Assembly (NCBI GenBank): GCA_034436035.1
Contig: DAOTVW010000051.1
Coordinates: 1-9,425 of the forward strand
Reading direction: 5' to 3'
Length of the DNA: 9,425 nucleotides
Source of the DNA: UBA4823 sp034436035
GTDB taxonomy: Bacteria > Chloroflexota > Anaerolineae > Anaerolineales > UBA4823
In this document: positions 1 to 5,789 of the stretch, in pieces
How positions within the stretch are numbered: position 1 is the first letter of the stretch
Layout: each line of letters begins with the position of its first letter
Program-made: the position numbers and the translations under genes
The notes under the pieces: generated by a model
Seen by the model: only the letters and a program-made list of their open reading frames with translations
What the model was told of the DNA's origin: nothing
Database searches by the model: none

Positions 1-27
1 AGACTTAATATCCCTGATAGAAAAAAG

Positions 28-41
28 GTGACAAATATCAC
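28..41. promoter_or_regulatory. CRP/FNR-family-like operator GTGA-N6-TCAC
   Basis: A perfect interrupted palindrome, GTGA (28-31), six bases, then TCAC (38-41). It matches the core half-sites of CRP-type boxes (TGTGA-N6-TCACA). Its centre lies between bases 34 and 35, exactly 41.5 bp upstream of the start predicted from the TATAAT at 64-69, which is where class II activators of the CRP/FNR family bind. The poor -35 hexamer at 41-46 fits an activator-dependent promoter. The palindrome and spacing are seen directly; the identity of the regulator is inferred. Confidence 0.5.
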
Positions 42-76
42 TGGTATAAATGCATTTGTGCTTTATAATATATTCA
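41..76 (+). promoter_or_regulatory. Promoter of the YlbF/YlbF/Trx-VKOR operon
   Basis: A consensus -10 hexamer TATAAT lies at 64-69 in an AT-rich stretch, 58 bases before the first start codon. The best -35 at 17-bp spacing (CTGGTA, 41-46) matches the consensus at only three of six positions. The predicted transcription start is about base 76. No other good promoter is visible between base 1 and the first gene. Confidence 0.45.
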
Positions 77-100
77 AACAATTGAATGTCATTGTTGAAT
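72..100. repeat. Inverted repeat at the predicted transcription start / 5' UTR
   Basis: ATTCAAACAAT (72-82) and ATTGTTGAAT (91-100) are inverted copies with one unpaired A and an 8-base spacer. The element begins almost at the predicted +1. It could be a repressor operator overlapping the start site or an AU-rich hairpin at the 5' end of the transcript. The symmetry is direct; function is unknown. Confidence 0.35.
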
Positions 101-127
101 ATTTTCTATTAAGGATGGTAGTTTTCT

Positions 128-520
128 ATGGAAGAAATAAATGCTTCACAAGTAATATCGGAGCCAAAAGTGGATGATGTTTATGAAGCAGCCCGAACCC
201 TGGGCGAAGTCATCGCAAAAACACCGCAATACATTGCCTTTTTGGATACTCTCCAAATTGTCAATCATGATGCGGTCGTGCAACGGATCGGCAGCCAAAT
301 TCGCAGTTTACGAAATCAGGCACAATGGGGACAGCTTAATGCGCAGCAAAGCCAGGAGCTGGAGATGCTGGAAAGGCAATTAGAAGCTTTAGATGTAGTA
401 CGCACCTATCGCCAAGCCGAAAAAGCGTTACGCGAGATGATGGTTACAGTAGATCGGTCTTTGAGCCAAATTATTGGTGTCGATTTTGCAGCAAATGCAA
501 AACGGTCTTGTTGTGGATAG
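128..520 (+). CDS. YlbF family protein with C-terminal Cys-Cys-Gly tail
   Basis: A 130-residue, largely helical protein of the YlbF/YmcA (Com_YlbF) family, judged from the pattern of N-terminal helix (VYEAARTLGEVIAKTP), long amphipathic Gln/Glu-rich helices and the closing FAANA segment. In Bacillus subtilis, YlbF and YmcA are small helical partners that, with YaaT, form a complex carrying Fe-S clusters and affecting RNase Y processing, competence and biofilm formation. Here the only two cysteines are C128 and C129, in the terminal SCCG, well placed to be exposed metal or thiol ligands. The start is backed by AAGGA at 111-115 with a 12-base spacer. The stop lies 8 to 11 bases before the next gene, itself a YlbF homologue, so the two may form a heterodimer. 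The exact role outside Firmicutes is unknown. Confidence 0.75.
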   Translation: MEEINASQVISEPKVDDVYEAARTLGEVIAKTPQYIAFLDTLQIVNHDAVVQRIGSQIRSLRNQAQWGQLNAQQSQELEMLERQLEALDVVRTYRQAEKALREMMVTVDRSLSQIIGVDFAANAKRSCCG

Positions 521-528
521 GATGGTGG

Positions 529-897
529 ATGATGGAAAACAGTTTAGAAAATGAAGTTATGCAAGCGGTGCAACGCTTAGGCACATTGCTGAATCAAAAT
601 GAGACGGTGCAAGCATACTTGCAAGCGCGTCAAATGGTGGAGCAAGATCCTCTGGTGCGAGATTTGGAAGTCCAGCTTTATCAAATGTATGAAAACCTAT
701 TACAACGGCAACAGGCTGGTGAAAATTTATCTAAGGATGAAATTAATGCGTTCAATGAATTAAGGCAGAAAGTCTTTACTCATCCGTTGATCTCAGAACG
801 AGAAGCACGCTTAACTCCTTTGAAGGCGCTTTTTGCGGAAGTTGCAGTTGAAATTAGCACACCTTTAGGAGTGGATTATACAATATTAACACAATAG
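529..897 (+). CDS. YlbF family protein, cysteine-free partner
   Basis: A 122-residue helical YlbF/YmcA-family protein. It has the N-terminal LENEVMQAVQRLGTLLNQNE helix, then a repeated 'DPLVRDLE' and 'HPLISEREARL' helix pattern, and a closing 'PLGVDY' segment that corresponds to 'IIGVDF' of the preceding protein. It has no cysteine, unlike its neighbour. The frame is open from a TTG at 508, overlapping the upstream gene, but that would add a Trp-rich leader (LWIGWW) alien to the family. ATG 529 or 532 is preferred because AGGA at 519-522 sits 6 or 9 bases upstream. It lies between the SCCG-tailed YlbF gene and the Trx-VKOR gene with almost no spacing, so all three are probably co-transcribed. 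By analogy with the B. subtilis YlbF-YmcA pair it may heterodimerise with the preceding product (inference). Confidence 0.75.
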   Translation: MMENSLENEVMQAVQRLGTLLNQNETVQAYLQARQMVEQDPLVRDLEVQLYQMYENLLQRQQAGENLSKDEINAFNELRQKVFTHPLISEREARLTPLKALFAEVAVEISTPLGVDYTILTQ

Positions 898-898
898 C

Positions 899-2227
899 AT
901 GAGACACCGTCAGCTTTTGGTAATTCTCCTTTTTGGGCTAGTCATAGCTCTACCGGCTAAGGCTAGCCCGCTTGCTGATGGCGCAAATTTTACCTTTTTC
1001 CCTATAAATTCATCTTTCAGTTTAGCTGTTCCGATATTTTCTCTACCCCACAAAATTCCTTTACAGAATGCACAAAATAACCCCACTCCCACTTTAAAAG
1101 CCTGCCATATTTGTGGGGAAGAGGAAAGGAAAGAAGCGGTTGTCCATGCTATCTTATTTTGGATGGCAACCTGCGGGCATTGTCATTATGTCCTTACGGA
1201 AGTCTTACCGCCATTGGAAGAAAAATACGGGGAGCAGTTACAAATATTAAAAATCGAAGTCGAAACAATGGAAGATTTCGATCGCCTTTATCAAGTGGCA
1301 CAGCTCTATAACATCCCAAAAGAAGAAGTTGGGGTACCGTTTCTCGTCATTGGAGATCGGGTATTGATTGGCTCACGCCAAATCCCGGATGAATTACCTG
1401 GTTTGATCAAGACGTATCTCTCAGAAGGTGGATTGAATTTCCCGGATGTACTTCGTTCTTTGCTGCCAGAAATTGCTGAGGCAGAAAAGAAGGAATCTAC
1501 TGCAATGCAGAATGCCACCCCAACCATCCCTGCTGCCCAAATCCCAGGTTTGCTTACATCTCTAGCCACTGCCACGCCGCTTAAGGTGCAGTCTCCAACT
1601 CCAGTACCTTCTCCAACAGCTGATATGGAAGAAACCACTCTGGGTAGCAGGTACACCCAAAAACCGCAAGGCTACGAGCTGGCTTTAACTCTCGAAATTG
1701 GGATGATCCTTGCGTTATTATGGGGTATTTGGAATGGAATTCGGGTGTTCTTATGGAAGAGAGATAGCTTGCCCAAGCCAAGTTGGTTAATTGCTTTGTG
1801 GATCGGAGTCGGTTTTGTAGCAGCATCCTATTTGGCATTTGTCGAAGTCTATGAGGTGAAAGCTGTTTGTGGTCCGATTGGTGATTGTAATGCAGTCCAA
1901 CAAAGTGCCTATGCTCGTTTATTTGGAATATTTCCATTGGGCATGTTAGGGGTGGGGGCATATCTTCTGATGTTCCTCATTTGGTGGATCGCCAGGAAAG
2001 ATCTCCCTTTGAATGGGCATTGGGTAATGCTTCTTTTTTATTTTATGGCATTATTCGGGGTTGGTTTCTCGATCTATCTTACCTATTTAGAGCTTTTTGT
2101 CATTCATGCTATCTGTGCCTGGTGTTTAACCTCGGCATTAATGATGACGCTTATTTTATTATCGTGCACCCTAAACTTCTCAAAAGCTATTCCGATCAAA
2201 GCAATAGAAAAACCTAACGAGGATTAG
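899..2227 (+). CDS. Thioredoxin-VKOR fusion, membrane thiol oxidoreductase
   Basis: A 442-residue membrane protein likely to form disulfides in exported proteins. Residues 1-23 form a signal/anchor segment ending in ALPAKAS. A thioredoxin-like domain (about 65-185) has CGHC at 92-95, the cis-Pro motif GVPF at 145-148, and an extra CHIC at 69-72. A Pro/Thr/Ser-rich linker (about 200-245) follows, then a VKOR domain (about 262-425) with several membrane helices, the loop cysteines C324 and C330, the SAYARLFGIFP motif and the quinone-proximal CAWC at 406-409. VKOR homologues reoxidise thioredoxin-like partners and pass electrons to quinone. The domain order is thioredoxin first, whereas the well-known cyanobacterial fusion has VKOR first. 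The ATG follows the upstream stop by one base. The only nearby AGGAG (867-871) is too far upstream, so translation is probably coupled to the preceding gene. Confidence 0.88.
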   Translation: MRHRQLLVILLFGLVIALPAKASPLADGANFTFFPINSSFSLAVPIFSLPHKIPLQNAQNNPTPTLKACHICGEEERKEAVVHAILFWMATCGHCHYVLTEVLPPLEEKYGEQLQILKIEVETMEDFDRLYQVAQLYNIPKEEVGVPFLVIGDRVLIGSRQIPDELPGLIKTYLSEGGLNFPDVLRSLLPEIAEAEKKESTAMQNATPTIPAAQIPGLLTSLATATPLKVQSPTPVPSPTADMEETTLGSRYTQKPQGYELALTLEIGMILALLWGIWNGIRVFLWKRDSLPKPSWLIALWIGVGFVAASYLAFVEVYEVKAVCGPIGDCNAVQQSAYARLFGIFPLGMLGVGAYLLMFLIWWIARKDLPLNGHWVMLLFYFMALFGVGFSIYLTYLELFVIHAICAWCLTSALMMTLILLSCTLNFSKAIPIKAIEKPNED

Positions 2228-2621
2228 CCTATTGATAATGATCATGAACAGGATTTATATTGCAAAATAGATGCGGTGAGGATTGGATGGATGTGAAATT
2301 AATGACTACCGTAGATAATAAAAAATTCAGTAATTACTTAGTACAGCTATCATTGAAGAGGAGTTTTATTGCTACATAAGCAATCTTTATACATATACAC
2401 TACGAGTCATTGCGAGGGAGCGTTCTTTGCGACCGAAGCAATCTCCAATCCTACAGGGAGATGGCTTCGCTTCGCTCGCCATGACAGGCGCTTGACGGGA
2501 GATGGCTTCAAAAGCTTTCTATGGTAGTTATTACTTATAACACTCTTGGATTAGAACCTTTGTAACTACAAATAATTTATTTGTTCCGGGCTGGAAGAGG
2601 CGATTTGTCGAGGAGGAAAAG
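2228..2621. other. Gene-free intergenic region between two operons
   Basis: This 394-bp gap holds no convincing gene. From left to right it contains an FNR-like palindrome TTGAT-AATG-ATCAT (2232-2245), a palindromic dispersed repeat (2406-2509), an inverted repeat GTTAT-N5-ATAAC (2527-2541) that includes a -10-like TATAAC (2536-2541) without a matching -35, and a short palindrome TTTGTA-AC-TACAAA (2559-2572). The downstream promoter probably lies within about 2520-2600, but none is clear enough to call. No hairpin with a T-run is seen after the VKOR gene. Confidence 0.6.
2406..2509. repeat. Dispersed palindromic intergenic repeat (MITE-like)
   Basis: GTCATTGCGAG (2406-2416) pairs with CTCGCCATGAC (2475-2485), and GAAGCAATCTCC (2435-2446) pairs with GGAGATGGCTTC (2457-2468), giving a long imperfect hairpin with one mismatch in each arm. 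A further copy of GGGAGATGGCTTC at 2497-2509 shows that the element is composite or was partly duplicated. Repeats of this sequence type are scattered between genes in many Chloroflexota and other bacterial genomes. The arms code for no transposase, so mobility would need help in trans. It might also stop transcription from upstream. Confidence 0.7.
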
Positions 2622-3164
2622 ATGTTAATTGAGAAGTATGACTTAGAGGTTTTCACACCACCATGTGAGCCGGGCGCAGAGCGATTTTCTGCGGTGGCAC
2701 GGTTAACCGTTGATATTTCAGAAGCACTGCCTTACCTCAATGCCGTTTTACGCGGCGCTGTCTATTTACCAGAAGCAAACGCATTAACATGGAAAAAGGG
2801 CGGACATAATATCGCCTTTCATGCTTATCAGGTTGCTACCAGTAATGTGGAAGATCGCGAAGGGGCAGAAAAAGAGTTGAAGGGTCTTATTGATTTAATA
2901 AACCGCACCTGGGAAAGGCGGGATGAAATTACGCCCGATTATCGAACGCGCCAGAGACCCACACCGATGGCGATTTATAAACTCTTACCGAATACCAATT
3001 GCAAAAAGTGTGGCGAACCAACCTGCTTTTCCTTTGCATTAAAATTAGCTGCCTCGCAACGAAAGTTAAGTGATTGCACCGTATTAGATGAACCACAATA
3101 TGCTGAAAACCGGGCTGCTTTGGAGGAGATCGTCATTGATGCCCCAGCGATTGGAAATGCATAA
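2622..3164 (+). CDS. Fe-S cluster protein A (CxxCGxxxxC domain)
   Basis: A 180-residue soluble protein. The C-terminal part carries LLPNTNCKKCGEPTC followed by SFA and a distal Cys: C127, C130, C135 and C152 (CX2CX4CX16C). This is the small 4Fe-4S domain found at the N-terminus of the corrinoid Fe-S protein/acetyl-CoA decarbonylase gamma subunit and in electron-transfer proteins. The N-terminal half (1-110) matches no domain I can name; it has Cys15, a PYL motif at 37-39 and TWERR at 96-100. It is an ungapped paralogue of the Fe-S protein ending this cluster: all five cysteines sit at the same residue numbers and the cluster segment 119-152 is identical at 17 of 34 positions. AGGAGG at 2611-2616 with a 5-base spacer fixes the start. 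No corrinoid-binding domain is present, so a carbonyl-branch role is unlikely; electron or cluster transfer is the best guess. Confidence 0.8.
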   Translation: MLIEKYDLEVFTPPCEPGAERFSAVARLTVDISEALPYLNAVLRGAVYLPEANALTWKKGGHNIAFHAYQVATSNVEDREGAEKELKGLIDLINRTWERRDEITPDYRTRQRPTPMAIYKLLPNTNCKKCGEPTCFSFALKLAASQRKLSDCTVLDEPQYAENRAALEEIVIDAPAIGNA

Positions 3165-3187
3165 ATTGTAAGGCATGATCAAGGTAT

Positions 3188-3328
3188 ATGTTGCCATTCC
3201 AACATAGAGAAGATCTTTACTTGGGACTTTCAGCACAACGGAAGCAATCCCTTTATCAAAACAGAAGTTGCTTTGCCAAAGATCCGTTTGCTTTAATAGA
3301 GGTTATGAGAAAATTAATGGAGGAGTAA
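3188..3328 (+). CDS. Possible 46-aa small protein before the nitroreductase gene
   Basis: An open frame fills the 167-base gap between Fe-S protein A and the nitroreductase gene. The translation begins MLPFQHREDLYLGLSAQRKQ and ends DPFALIEVMRKLMEE; the only cysteine is C28. An in-frame TGA lies just upstream at 3176. The ribosome binding site is weak (AAGG, 3181-3184, 3 bases from ATG 3188 or 6 from TTG 3191). Its last codons ATG GAG GAG form the Shine-Dalgarno of the nitroreductase gene, which would couple the two if the ORF is translated. Against it: three AGA codons among 46 and no recognisable family. It may be a genuine small gene, a decayed one, or chance. Confidence 0.25.
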   Translation: MLPFQHREDLYLGLSAQRKQSLYQNRSCFAKDPFALIEVMRKLMEE

Positions 3329-3331
3329 TCG

Positions 3332-3835
3332 ATGAATGAAAAATTAGATTTCATCTTCAAAAGGCGCAGTATTCGAGCATATAAGCGCGAACCCATTTCT
3401 GATGAAGCGGTCCAGGCGCTTTTAGAGGCTGCTATGGCAGCACCCTCCGCCAACGATATCCGCCCTTGGGCATTTGTTGTTGTGCGGGATGAGGCTAAAA
3501 GAAAGGAATTAGCTGCCATTCAGCCCTGGAGCGGAATGTGCGCCAAAGCTGCAGTGGTCTTTGTGGTGATTGGTGATCCAACTGCGTCGGATCATTGGGT
3601 GGAAGATTGCAGTGCCGCGACAGAAAATCTATTACTAGCTGCAACAGCACTCGATTTAGGAGCGGTATGGGTAGCGGTATATCCACGACTGGAACGGGAA
3701 AGGCGTGTGCGAACGATTCTGGACATCCCAGAACATCTACGAGTGCTCTGTCTGGTTCCAGTCGGTGTTCCAGATGAGCAAAAGCCGCCCCGCACTCGGT
3801 TTGAGGCGGATAAGGTGCACCATGAAGTATGGTAA
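3332..3835 (+). CDS. Nitroreductase family FMN oxidoreductase
   Basis: A 167-residue member of the nitroreductase fold, FMN-dependent NAD(P)H oxidoreductases that usually act as homodimers. Family signatures are RRSIRAYK at 11-18 (FMN phosphate binding), APSANDIRPW at 37-46, the helix DCSAATENLLLAATALDLG at 92-110 and GAVWV at 110-114, followed by PVGVPDE near the C-terminus. The length is typical of the short nitroreductase branch common in strict anaerobes. GGAGGAG at 3319-3325 with a 6-base spacer supports ATG 3332. It sits between an Fe-S protein and a Moco biosynthesis gene, so its natural job may be flavin-based electron supply to the Fe-S proteins rather than nitro-group reduction (inference). 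The substrate cannot be told from the sequence. Confidence 0.9.
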   Translation: MNEKLDFIFKRRSIRAYKREPISDEAVQALLEAAMAAPSANDIRPWAFVVVRDEAKRKELAAIQPWSGMCAKAAVVFVVIGDPTASDHWVEDCSAATENLLLAATALDLGAVWVAVYPRLERERRVRTILDIPEHLRVLCLVPVGVPDEQKPPRTRFEADKVHHEVW

Positions 3836-3871
3836 ACATTAATCTATCCATGATTTGGAGTGGCTCTCATT

Positions 3872-4372
3872 ATGATTAGAACAGCTGTCATTACGGTGAG
3901 TGATAAAGGTTCACGCGGTGAACGAGAGGATACCAGCGGTCCTTTACTCAGCCAGCTTGTTTCGGAAATGGATGCCGAGGTGGTTTTTACTGCAATTGTT
4001 GCAGATGAAGAAGAACAAATCATGGATATCCTACAAGAATTAGCTGATCGAGGTAAAGTGGATTTGATCCTGACGACCGGCGGCACTGGACCCACTCCAC
4101 GTGATGTGACACCCGAAGCCACCCGCAAGGTTATAGAGCGGGAAATGCCTGGCTTAGCCGAGCTTTTAAGGTGGGATGGCTATCGCCGTACACCATTTGC
4201 GGTGCTATCCCGCGGGGTTTCTGGGATACGTGGAAACACACTCATTGTCAATTTACCCGGCAGCCCAAAGGCAGTACAAGAAGGTATGGAAGTATTAGCA
4301 CCTTTGCTGCCCGCGGCAATCGCTCTTATCAAAAACGAGCAACCTTTAGATGGTATTTGCTCACCGCAATAA
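3872..4372 (+). CDS. mogA: Molybdopterin adenylyltransferase, MogA/MoaB type
   Basis: A 166-residue cytoplasmic enzyme of the MogA/MoaB/CinA-N fold. MogA activates molybdopterin by adenylylation from ATP ahead of molybdate insertion. Visible motifs are ITVSDKGSRGERED at 7-20, the nucleotide/pterin-binding TTGGTGPTPRDVTPEA at 68-83 and LPGSPKA at 128-134. A GTG at 3860 would add MALI, but GGAG at 3857-3860 overlaps that codon, so ATG 3872 (11-base spacer) is preferred. MogA and MoaB cannot be separated safely by eye, and in organisms lacking MogA a MoaB-type protein does this step. Its place a few kilobases upstream of a molybdenum hydroxylase gene, beside a cysteine desulfurase, fits a dedicated cofactor maturation cluster; paralogues of this family also accompany selenium-dependent hydroxylase clusters. 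Confidence 0.9.
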   Translation: MIRTAVITVSDKGSRGEREDTSGPLLSQLVSEMDAEVVFTAIVADEEEQIMDILQELADRGKVDLILTTGGTGPTPRDVTPEATRKVIEREMPGLAELLRWDGYRRTPFAVLSRGVSGIRGNTLIVNLPGSPKAVQEGMEVLAPLLPAAIALIKNEQPLDGICSPQ

Positions 4373-4433
4373 GAAAATGAGAGGATGCCGTTTAGAGCGA
4401 TCGGCTGAACAGTGACAAGGAGGGCAGGAATAT

Positions 4434-4664
4434 TTGGAAAAAACACTAAATAATAAAACTCAGCCACCCCGTTCACTATGGATTACGCTGGAGGGAGAAG
4501 AATTGCTTGAATTAAGGCGTATTGGCATGGATAAGGATGGAGAAGGTGCATTGACCTTCTTCCATGAAGTTTTGATCCCACGCTTATATAAAGCAGCGCG
4601 GGAACGATCGGTGGCGCTGGATTTGTTGGAGGAAGGAAAAATAAATGGGGATTTATCTCGATAA
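4434..4664 (+). CDS. Small protein A, 76 aa, TTG start
   Basis: No family recognised. The start is TTG, well supported by AAGGAGG at 4418-4424 with a 9-base spacer; no ATG in the frame is as well placed. After a polar 14-residue lead comes LWITLEGEELLELRRIGMD, then a predicted helix ALTFFHEVLIPRLYKAARER and a charged tail; there is no cysteine and no membrane segment. The stop overlaps the following cysteine desulfurase gene by 20 bases, so the two are translationally linked. Residues 17-58 align without gaps to the 54-aa protein on the other side of the desulfurase (9 of 42 identical, many conservative changes), suggesting distant paralogy. It could be an accessory or regulatory subunit of the desulfurase. 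It lacks the features of DUF3343, the small protein of selenium-hydroxylase clusters. Confidence 0.7.
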   Translation: MEKTLNNKTQPPRSLWITLEGEELLELRRIGMDKDGEGALTFFHEVLIPRLYKAARERSVALDLLEEGKINGDLSR

Positions 4665-5781
4665 TGCCGCTACCAGTTGGCCGAAACCAGAGACCGTCTA
4701 TGAAGCGGTAAATCAGTTTATGCGCGCGGTCGGCGCTACCCCGGGGCGAGGAGGTCACCGGCAGGAAGAGGAAGCTGCCCGAATCGCTGATCAGACTCGG
4801 AAAGCGATTGCGGAGTTATTCCATGCCCCAAATCCAAATGGGGTAGTGTTTACGATGAATGCGACTCAGGCGATCAACATGGCTCTCAAAGGTATATTGA
4901 AACCTGGTGATCATGTGATCACTTCTGCCATTGAGCATAATGCTATGTGGCGTCCGATTAAAGCACTCGAACGTCAGGGTGTGGAGGTGACCGTTGTGCC
5001 CTGTGATTGCGATGGTACGCTCAATCCAAAACAAGTTGAAACCGCGATACGAACAAATACACGCTTGATTGCCATGCTGCACGCTTCGAATGTGTTAGCG
5101 ACAATCATGCCAATCGAAGAAATTGGAAGCATTGCCGCTCGCCATGGAATCCTTTTCCTGGTGGATGCTGCCCAAACGGCAGGGGTAATTCCCATTGACA
5201 TGCAAACAATGCAAATTGATCTATTAGCATTTCCGGGACATAAATCCCTTTTTGGCCCGCATGGCAGCGGTGGATTGGTGGTAGGGACTGGCGTAGAATT
5301 GGAAACCTGGATGGAAGGGGGTTCGGGGGTCGAATCAGAGCTGGAGACCATGCCCGCAGAATTACCGGCGCGTCTCGAAGCCGGCACTCATAACGCGGCT
5401 GGCATTGCCGGGTTGCTGGCTGGCGTTCAATTTGTCCAGGAAAAAGGTTTATCATCTATTCGCCAACATGAAATGGATTTGTGTGCTTGTTTGATCGAAG
5501 AAGTCAATAAAATTCCAGGTGTAAAAGTGCTTGGGCCAGCCGATCTCGCCCGGCGGAGTGCCGTCGTGGCACTCACTGTCGAGGGGTATAGTCCTGATCA
5601 GTTGGCGATGGTATTGGATCAGGTCTTCGACATCGCTACTCGGGCCGGGTTGCACTGTGCGCCTCAAGCCCATCGTACTGCTGGAACCATTGAGATCGGC
5701 GCTTTGCGTTTTAGCCCTGGCTTATTTAATACCATGGAAGAAATCGATGAGACCGTTTCAGCGCTGCGCAGTATCCTATAG
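4645..5781 (+). CDS. Cysteine desulfurase family protein (class V PLP, EF2568-like)
   Basis: A 378-residue PLP enzyme that would release sulfur (or selenium) from cysteine (or selenocysteine) as an enzyme persulfide. It opens with IYLDNAATSWPKPE, typical of the subfamily modelled on Enterococcus EF2568. It has the cofactor-stacking His98 (SAIEHNA), Asp174 and Gln177 (LVDAAQTAG), the Schiff-base Lys200 (FPGHKSLFGPHG), the LEAGTHN segment at 244-250 and the reactive cysteine C338 in RAGLHCAPQAHRT. That subfamily is known from selenium-dependent molybdenum hydroxylase clusters, and other NifS-type enzymes sulfurate Moco for xanthine dehydrogenase. The start has GGAGGAAGG at 4627-4635. It overlaps the upstream small gene and is followed after 8 bases by a second one. 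No IscU, SufU or SelD gene is in view, which favours a role in Moco sulfuration over general Fe-S assembly (inference). Confidence 0.88.
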   Translation: MGIYLDNAATSWPKPETVYEAVNQFMRAVGATPGRGGHRQEEEAARIADQTRKAIAELFHAPNPNGVVFTMNATQAINMALKGILKPGDHVITSAIEHNAMWRPIKALERQGVEVTVVPCDCDGTLNPKQVETAIRTNTRLIAMLHASNVLATIMPIEEIGSIAARHGILFLVDAAQTAGVIPIDMQTMQIDLLAFPGHKSLFGPHGSGGLVVGTGVELETWMEGGSGVESELETMPAELPARLEAGTHNAAGIAGLLAGVQFVQEKGLSSIRQHEMDLCACLIEEVNKIPGVKVLGPADLARRSAVVALTVEGYSPDQLAMVLDQVFDIATRAGLHCAPQAHRTAGTIEIGALRFSPGLFNTMEEIDETVSALRSIL

Positions 5782-5789
5782 GTGGTGCC

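Noticed and set aside
508..528. TTG start that would lengthen the second YlbF protein.
   Set aside because: It would add a Trp-rich leader not typical of the family, and ATG 529/532 has a well-spaced AGGA.
2287..2379. A 30-codon ORF after the VKOR gene with a GAGGAT upstream.
   Set aside because: Too short, no recognisable features, and no clear promoter; such ORFs occur by chance in AT-rich gaps.
2622..3164. Acetyl-CoA decarbonylase/corrinoid Fe-S protein gamma subunit.
   Set aside because: Only the small CxxCGxxxxC cluster domain is shared; the protein is far too short and lacks the corrinoid-binding TIM-barrel region.
3860..3871. GTG start for the MogA-type gene.
   Set aside because: The GGAG overlaps this codon; ATG 3872 gives the normal family N-terminus MIRTAVITVSDKG.
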